Of a stretch of DNA of 17,721 bases, positions 13,292 through 17,721 are shown in pieces; the first letter of the stretch is position 1; each line of letters opens with the position of its first letter. Source of the stretch: Alphaproteobacteria bacterium (lineage in GTDB: Bacteria > Pseudomonadota > Alphaproteobacteria > ATCC43930 > CGMCC-115725). Location: assembly GCA_017353855.1 (NCBI GenBank), contig JAFMSA010000022.1, positions 1 through 17,721 on the forward strand, written 5' to 3'. A program made the translations under genes and the position numbers. The notes beneath the pieces are model-generated. The model saw only the letters and a program-made list of their open reading frames with translations, searched no databases and had not been told where the DNA came from.

Positions 13292-15817
13292 CTATTCTTC
13301 GCGCAGGTGAAGCGCCGGTTCGGCGCTGAGGGCGCGCCAGGTCCCGGCGACGCCCAGAACCAAGGTCAATAGTGTCGCCGACACGATTGTTCCGAACAGC
13401 GGCAGCGCCAGGAAGACCCATTCGAGTTTCATCAGCCGGGTCACCAAGAGATGGGCGGCGACCGTCCCCAGGACGCCGGCCAAGCTTGCGGCGAGCGCGC
13501 CGAGGACACCGTATTCGATCAAGAAAGCGCGCGTGATTGCCCCTCGCGTGGCACCCAGAACCTTGAGCACGACCGCGTCGTACACACGCCGGTGATGCCC
13601 GGCTGCCAGCGCGCCGCCGAGCACAAGGATGCCGGCTGCGAGGGTAACCAGTGCCGTGAGCCGCATCGCGTTCCCGATCATCCTGATGACCCGGTCGACC
13701 GCCCCCAGCGCTTCACGCACGTGGATGGCCGAAACGTTGGGAAAGCGTTCGCTCACCGCTCTCTCCAGGTTTTCCTCCTCGGCCGGCGGCACATAGACGG
13801 CAGCGAGATGGGTGTGAGGCGCCCGTTCGAGGGTTCCTGGCGCAAACACTATGGCGAAGTTGATACCGAGCCGCTTCCAGTCGATCGAGCGCAAATTGGC
13901 GATGACGGCAGTGATCTCGCGGCCAAGCAGGTTGACGCTCAAAGTGTCGCCGACCTTCAGGCCCATTCCCTGCGCCAGGGCGGCATCGAACGAGACGAGC
14001 GGCGGCCCTCGATAGTCGGGAGGCCACCAGGTGCCGGCGGCGAGCCGCGAGCCCGCCGGCAAATCCGCTGCGTAAGTAAGGCCGCGATCGCTGCGCAACG
14101 CCCATTGCGTCTGCGGCGAAACGGTCGCCTGTTCGACGGGGACCCCGTTGAGCCTGGTAATCCGCCCGCGCATCATCGGCACCTGGTCGAAGCGCGCTTG
14201 CGGGATCGTGTGCACGATTTCGGCGAACCCGGAGAGCTGGTTCGGCTGAATGTCGATGAAATAGAAGGCGGGCGCCTCGGCTGGCAGTCGGGTGTCGATC
14301 TCCTTCGCGAGGTTGCCTTCGACCAGGACAACGGCGACCAGCACAGTCAGCCCGATCCCGAGGGAGAGCACGATCTGCCCCGTCGGCGCGCCGGGCCGAT
14401 GCAAATTGGCCAATGCCAACCTCAGCATCGGGTGCCGCGGCCTTGGAACTCTCCGGGCCATCAGGACAGCCGCCATTCCGGCGACGCGGAAGAGGGTGAA
14501 AGTGGCGATTGCTGCCGCGACAAACCAGAGCGCAACGGTCCGGTCCTGCGCCGAAGCCACCGCGAGGCCGGCGAGCCCGAGTGCCAGTAACAGGATTGCG
14601 CCGGAGCTCGCAGCCGGGATCCGGCGCGGTGTCCGATCGACCGCATCACGGAACAGCGCGCCGGGCGGCACTCTGCCAATCCCGGCCAGCGGCCATAGCG
14701 CAAAGACGAGCGTCGTCAGAAGACCGAACAGTGCCGCTAACGCCAGCGGCGCCGGATACACGGCCAATCTGAGCGAGACGGGGAGCACGCTCGCCAGCAA
14801 CGGTGAGGCGAGAACCGGTGTCACCGCGCCCAACAGCAGTGCGGTGACAATACCGAAAACGGCCAGCACGAGGATCTCGACGAGATAGGCGGCGAAGATC
14901 AGCCGGGTGGACGACCCCAGACATTTGAGCGTCGCAATCGTTGCCGTTTTCCCCGCGATGTAAGCGCCGACTGCGCTGCTGATGCCGACGCCACCGACCA
15001 GCAGCGCCGTCAGTCCGACGAGACTCAGATACAAGGCGACGCGCTCGATCAATCGCTCCAGCGACGGTGAGGCGTCGCCAAAGCTGCGGATTTGCCAACC
15101 CGCCTTGGGGAATGCCGCTCGTGCGCCCGCCGCCCAGCGCGCCGGGTCGGTTCCCGGAGGAAGCCGCAGGCGATAATGATAGGACACGAGCGCGCCCGGC
15201 TGGATCAATCCCGTCTCGGCAAGCGCGCCGGCAGAAATCAGCACCCGCGGCCCAAAGATGAGGCCGCCGGTGGCGGCGTCGGGCTCTCGTTCGATTGTGC
15301 CGCGCAGCTGCAGCACCGCCTTGCCTATCTTGACGTTGTCGCCCGTCTTGAGGCCGAGCCTGCCGAGGATCGCGGGATCGACGAGCGCACCGAAGCGGCC
15401 GTCGCGCCTGCCTAGTGCCCGGGCGAGAGTTTGTGCCGGCGACACACTGACAGTGCCATAAAGCGGATAGGCGGAGTCGACCGCTTTGAGGTCAATCAGG
15501 CTGCGCTTGGCGCCGTCAGGCGTGCGCGCCATCGCCCGCATCGTGAGGATCTCCGACATCGTGCCGCTGTGCGCCAAGAACTCCCGCTCGGCGCCGTCGG
15601 CCGGACGGTAGGCAAGCCGCGCCTCAACGTCGCCGCCCAGCAGATCGCGCGCGTCCGCTTTGATCCCGGCGGTCACGCAAGCGGCAAGCGAGCCGATCGC
15701 GGCGATCGCCGTCACACCGAGAACGATGCAGGCAAGAAAGACCCGCAATCCTCGAATACCGCCGCGCAGTTCGCGAAAAGCGAGCCGAACGGCGTAGCGT
15801 GCAGATGTCGATCTCAA
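13292..15817 (-). CDS. ABC transporter permease, YbbP/FtsX-like
   Basis: About 841 residues, the size of YbbP-type double-FtsX permeases. An N-terminal helix (RVFLACIVLGVTAIAAIGSLAACV) precedes a large periplasmic domain. Then come the first FtsX block (LYLSLVGLTALLVGGVGISSAV with ATIATLKCLGSSTRLIFAAY), further helices around 380-500, a second periplasmic domain (with QPNQLSGFAEIVHTIP), and the second FtsX block at the C-terminus (LTALVTLAAGILVLGGALAA, VYDAVVLKVLGATRGAI). Members do not pump in the usual way but extract or move lipids, lipoproteins or hydrophobic compounds; the substrate here is unknown. The ATPase gene stop overlaps a TTG (15815-15817, TTGA overlap), giving a protein that starts (M)RSTSARYAVRLAFRELRGG, which fits the family. 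An ATG 30 codons upstream adds a Pro/Gly/Cys-rich stretch unlike the family. No other start fits better. Confidence 0.92.
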   Translation of the reverse strand: MRSTSARYAVRLAFRELRGGIRGLRVFLACIVLGVTAIAAIGSLAACVTAGIKADARDLLGGDVEARLAYRPADGAEREFLAHSGTMSEILTMRAMARTPDGAKRSLIDLKAVDSAYPLYGTVSVSPAQTLARALGRRDGRFGALVDPAILGRLGLKTGDNVKIGKAVLQLRGTIEREPDAATGGLIFGPRVLISAGALAETGLIQPGALVSYHYRLRLPPGTDPARWAAGARAAFPKAGWQIRSFGDASPSLERLIERVALYLSLVGLTALLVGGVGISSAVGAYIAGKTATIATLKCLGSSTRLIFAAYLVEILVLAVFGIVTALLLGAVTPVLASPLLASVLPVSLRLAVYPAPLALAALFGLLTTLVFALWPLAGIGRVPPGALFRDAVDRTPRRIPAASSGAILLLALGLAGLAVASAQDRTVALWFVAAAIATFTLFRVAGMAAVLMARRVPRPRHPMLRLALANLHRPGAPTGQIVLSLGIGLTVLVAVVLVEGNLAKEIDTRLPAEAPAFYFIDIQPNQLSGFAEIVHTIPQARFDQVPMMRGRITRLNGVPVEQATVSPQTQWALRSDRGLTYAADLPAGSRLAAGTWWPPDYRGPPLVSFDAALAQGMGLKVGDTLSVNLLGREITAVIANLRSIDWKRLGINFAIVFAPGTLERAPHTHLAAVYVPPAEEENLERAVSERFPNVSAIHVREALGAVDRVIRMIGNAMRLTALVTLAAGILVLGGALAAGHHRRVYDAVVLKVLGATRGAITRAFLIEYGVLGALAASLAGVLGTVAAHLLVTRLMKLEWVFLALPLFGTIVSATLLTLVLGVAGTWRALSAEPALHLREE

Positions 15818-16551
15818 TTCGCCCGCCGGACAGCGGGCGCCCGCAACGCCGCGGCTCGTACATCCTCGACGATCCGTCCATCCACAAGGCGGACCTGGCG
15901 ACCGCAACGTTCAGCTATGCCCCGGTCATGGGTGATCAGCAGCAAGCTCGCCTCGTGCCGGATTTGGTGTTCAAAGAGGCAATCGATCACCATCCGCCCG
16001 GTTACCCCGTCGAGGTTCCCCGTCGGCTCGTCGGCGAGGAGTAATTTCGGCTGTGAAATAAACGCGCGGGCAATTGCCACGCGCTGCTGCTCGCCGCCGG
16101 AGAGCTGCCCGGGGTAATGGGTGGTACGATGGCTGAGCCCGACCGCCGCGAGGCTCGTTTCTGCCGCGGCAAAGGCGTCGCGGTGGCCATCGAGTTCAAG
16201 CGGGATCGCGACATTCTCCAGCGCCGTCATTGTCGGGATAAGGTGAAACGATTGAAACACGATGCCGATACGGCCGCGCCGGAAGCGGGCGAGTGCGTCC
16301 TCGCTGAACGCGCCCAGATCGTTGCCCTCGATCAGAACCCGTCCGGTGCTCGGCCGCTCCAGTCCGCCGAGTACCATCATCAGGGTCGATTTTCCCGAGC
16401 CGGAGGGGCCGACGATGCTGACCGTCTCGCCGGCGCCGATCTCGAGCGAGATGCCGCGCAGAATGTTGACGGGCCCGGCGGCGCTCTCCAGAGTCAGGTG
16501 AACATCTTCCAGGACAACGAGCGGGCCGCCGGGATGAAGCGAGGTGGTCAT
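15814..16551 (-). CDS. ABC transporter ATP-binding protein, YbbA/LolD-like
   Basis: A 245-residue nucleotide-binding subunit of the MacB/LolD/YbbA group. It has Walker A GPSGSGKST (48-56), Q-loop IVFQSFHL (Q100), signature LSGGEQQR (150-157), Walker B LLLADEPTGNL (D174, E175) with D-loop, and the switch LITHDR (H208). It powers the membrane subunit encoded by the next gene, which overlaps it by four bases. The ATG at 16549-16551 has GGATGG upstream and gives MTTSLHPGGPLVVLEDVHL; an ATG 18 codons earlier (16605) sits inside the inverted repeat at 16604-16621 and adds unrelated sequence. It is divergent from the esterase gene. Confidence 0.95.
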   Translation of the reverse strand: MTTSLHPGGPLVVLEDVHLTLESAAGPVNILRGISLEIGAGETVSIVGPSGSGKSTLMMVLGGLERPSTGRVLIEGNDLGAFSEDALARFRRGRIGIVFQSFHLIPTMTALENVAIPLELDGHRDAFAAAETSLAAVGLSHRTTHYPGQLSGGEQQRVAIARAFISQPKLLLADEPTGNLDGVTGRMVIDCLFEHQIRHEASLLLITHDRGIAERCGRQVRLVDGRIVEDVRAAALRAPAVRRAN

Positions 16552-16603
16552 ATTCCATCCGAAGAGGGGAGGATGGGACGGCGGGCCAGCCGGCACGTGA
16601 CCC

Positions 16604-16621
16604 ATGGTCGGTGCCGACCAT
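16604..16621. promoter_or_regulatory. 18-bp inverted repeat between divergent genes, operator candidate
   Basis: ATGGTCGG (16604-16611), TG, CCGACCAT (16614-16621): a perfect 8-2-8 inverted repeat about 53 bp before the ybbA-like start and 220 bp before the esterase start. Its size and position suit a dimeric repressor site, but no regulator gene is visible in the window. Confidence 0.4.
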
Positions 16622-16720
16622 ATGGCGCATCATCCCGCACTTTCAACGCGATGCGACCGGTGCGCCCGACCTCTCGGCCCCGAATGAGCTGGGGGTCAGG
16701 TTCGTCTGCTGACGCGAGCC

Positions 16721-16759
16721 CCGCGCTCCCGCGCAGCGCGGAGAGCCCGCCGGGTTCTC
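16721..16759 (+). promoter_or_regulatory. two adjacent hairpins in the leader of the esterase gene
   Basis: CCGCGCT/AGCGCGG (16721-16741), directly followed by GAGAGCCC/GGGTTCTC (16741-16759, one G-U pair). They lie about 80-120 bp before the esterase start. No U-tract follows; they could be part of a structured leader or a REP-like repeat. Confidence 0.3.
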
Positions 16760-16839
16760 CCTCGCGCTCCTTTCGACATCGGCCTGGCGCAGGGCCGGCG
16801 CGCTATTTATGGGTGGCCGTTCCGCTGGTTCAGCCGCGG

Positions 16840-17496
16840 ATGCGGGCAAAGGGGTGGAGTGGTGGGTCGAGCGCCGTCCGGTGCATTCTCGCGACGATCG
16901 CGGTCGGCCTGACGATTATTGGGGGGCCCGCCAGCGCACACGCGCCGGTAATTCTGGATTTCGGCGACAGCCTGACCGCCGGGCCCGGACTGGCCGCGAC
17001 GCAAGCCTTCCCCGCCAGACTGGAGGCATGGCTTCATCGGCAGGGGATCCAGGCGAAGGTGATCAATTCCGGGGTTACGGGCGATACGACCGCAGACGGT
17101 CTGGCTCGACTCGATTGGGCGCTCGCCGATCGGCCCGATCTCGTGATCCTCGAGCTGGGCGCCAACGATGCCCTTCGGGGCATCGACCCCTCGACGGTGC
17201 GCGACAATCTCGACAAAATGATCGGAAAGATCGAAGCCAGCGGCGCCAAAGTGCTGCTTCTCGGCATGCTCGCCCCGCCGAACTGGGGAGAGGAGTACAA
17301 GCATGCATTTGACCAGATCTACCCGGATCTCGCGCGCAGGCATCAACTGCCGCTGTATCCGTTTTTCCTGGAGGGCGTAGCGATGAAACCCGAGCTCAAC
17401 CAGTCTGACGGAGTCCATCCGAACGAGCAGGGTATCGCGGTGCTCGTCGAGCGGGTCGCCCCGTTGGTCGCACGCCTGCTGGGAGGCGCGTCATGA
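16840..17496 (+). CDS. tesA: GDSL esterase, TesA-like (arylesterase / thioesterase I)
   Basis: A 218-residue SGNH hydrolase. The N-terminal signal peptide (residues 1 to about 33: basic start, ILATIAVGLTIIGG, then PASA/HA as likely cleavage site) exports it to the periplasm. Block I is DFGDSLTAGPG with nucleophile S44, block II INSGVTGDT (G78 for the oxyanion hole), block III ELGANDALRG (N109), and block V SDGVHPNEQG with D190 and H193, so the catalytic set is complete. The family hydrolyses esters and acyl-CoA thioesters and has lysophospholipase activity. I chose ATG 16840 because it gives a proper signal peptide, although no clear RBS precedes it; the frame extends far upstream but over the antisense of the ATPase gene. 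The divergent arrangement with ybbA-ybbP matches E. coli. Its stop overlaps the next gene by ATGA. Confidence 0.93.
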   Translation: MRAKGWSGGSSAVRCILATIAVGLTIIGGPASAHAPVILDFGDSLTAGPGLAATQAFPARLEAWLHRQGIQAKVINSGVTGDTTADGLARLDWALADRPDLVILELGANDALRGIDPSTVRDNLDKMIGKIEASGAKVLLLGMLAPPNWGEEYKHAFDQIYPDLARRHQLPLYPFFLEGVAMKPELNQSDGVHPNEQGIAVLVERVAPLVARLLGGAS

Positions 17497-17721
17497 GCGC
17501 GCAGTTTGCTGCGAGTGTCGCGACTGGTGGTACTGCAAGCCTCACGCGGCGGTGCATCGCCGAATTGCCGAAGCTGGACGGGGCGACGCTCGGCATCCTC
17601 TACGCAACCGAGCCTGCCGCTGCGGTTATGCCGGAGCTGGTTCATGCGCTCGCCGAGCATACCGGGATCGGCTCCTGGGTCGGCGGAGTGGGGCTCGGCG
17701 TCTGTTCGGCGAATAGCGAAA
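17493..17721 (+). CDS. FIST N-terminal domain protein (partial, right edge)
   Basis: The first 76 codons of a protein continuing past the window. It starts MSAQFAASVATGGTASLTRR, followed by GATLGILYATEPAAAVMPELV and TGIGSWVGGVGLGVCSANSE. The pattern of a short strand with a 'GILYATE' stretch, then a helix over residues ~50-60 and a 'GxxGxGVCxxxxE' turn resembles the start of FIST sensory proteins, which are thought to bind small ligands such as amino acids. The ATG at 17493 overlaps the esterase stop (ATGA) and has GGGAGG seven bases upstream, so it is the second gene of an operon with tesA. The family call is moderate because only part of the domain is visible. Confidence 0.75.
   Translation, partial: MSAQFAASVATGGTASLTRRCIAELPKLDGATLGILYATEPAAAVMPELVHALAEHTGIGSWVGGVGLGVCSANSE

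Noticed and set aside
13451..14590. Long plus-strand frame (379 codons), His/Arg/Gln-rich
   Set aside because: Antisense shadow of the ABC permease with no recognisable domain.
16117..16839. N-terminal extension of the esterase frame
   Set aside because: It overlaps the ATPase gene in antisense, and a proper signal peptide starts at 16840.

Overview
The window looks like chromosomal DNA of a high-GC alphaproteobacterium, probably of the Hyphomicrobiales (Rhizobiales) kind. The reasons are the GC-rich third codon positions, an NDUFS6-type CHCC zinc-finger gene abutting polA, several GTG and TTG starts, and the general gene content. No rRNA or marker that would fix the genus is present, so this placement is inference.

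Layout, left to right. (1) Positions 1-3138, minus strand: a possible gene running off the left edge, a TTC38-like tetratricopeptide protein, a 430-bp gap, and a two-domain EamA/DMT membrane transporter. (2) Positions 3139-4148: a 1-kb gene-poor stretch with a 5-bp tandem repeat and a well-formed intrinsic terminator on the plus strand that no visible gene explains; it may mark a small RNA. (3) Positions 4149-5448: a metallophosphoesterase (minus) and tRNA-Arg(CCG) (plus). (4) Positions 5449-6542: a decayed gene of about three tandem copies of the 'DLTGQRFGRL...CxC...SCGC' module seen in phage and HNH/AP2-type proteins, one copy split by a ~141-bp segment. (5) Positions 6543-8124, minus: a tight pair of a CDP-archaeol-synthase-like membrane protein and an alpha/beta hydrolase lipoprotein. 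(6) Positions 8244-11396, plus: CHCC zinc-finger gene and polA. (7) Positions 11610-12394, minus: a Phd/VapB-VapC toxin-antitoxin pair with a clear operator/promoter. (8) Positions 12461-13186, minus: Bax-inhibitor-1/YccA membrane protein, with its own promoter and terminator. (9) Positions 13292-16551, minus: a YbbA/YbbP-type ABC transporter, divergent from a TesA-like GDSL esterase (plus) whose stop overlaps the start of a FIST-domain gene cut by the right edge.

The ybbA-ybbP / tesA divergent arrangement matches the one known from E. coli. Several gene pairs look translationally coupled: GTGA overlap in the toxin-antitoxin pair, TTGA in ybbA-ybbP, ATGA in tesA-FIST, TGA-4 nt-ATG in hydrolase-CarS, and TAG|ATG in zinc finger-polA. 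The points most worth a second look are the PolA proofreading domain, which has lost its catalytic carboxylates and carries an in-frame palindromic insertion; the decayed tandem module next to a tRNA; the orphan terminator; and the palindrome between the ABC transporter and the esterase. I see no complete mobile element, CRISPR array or obviously new multi-gene system.
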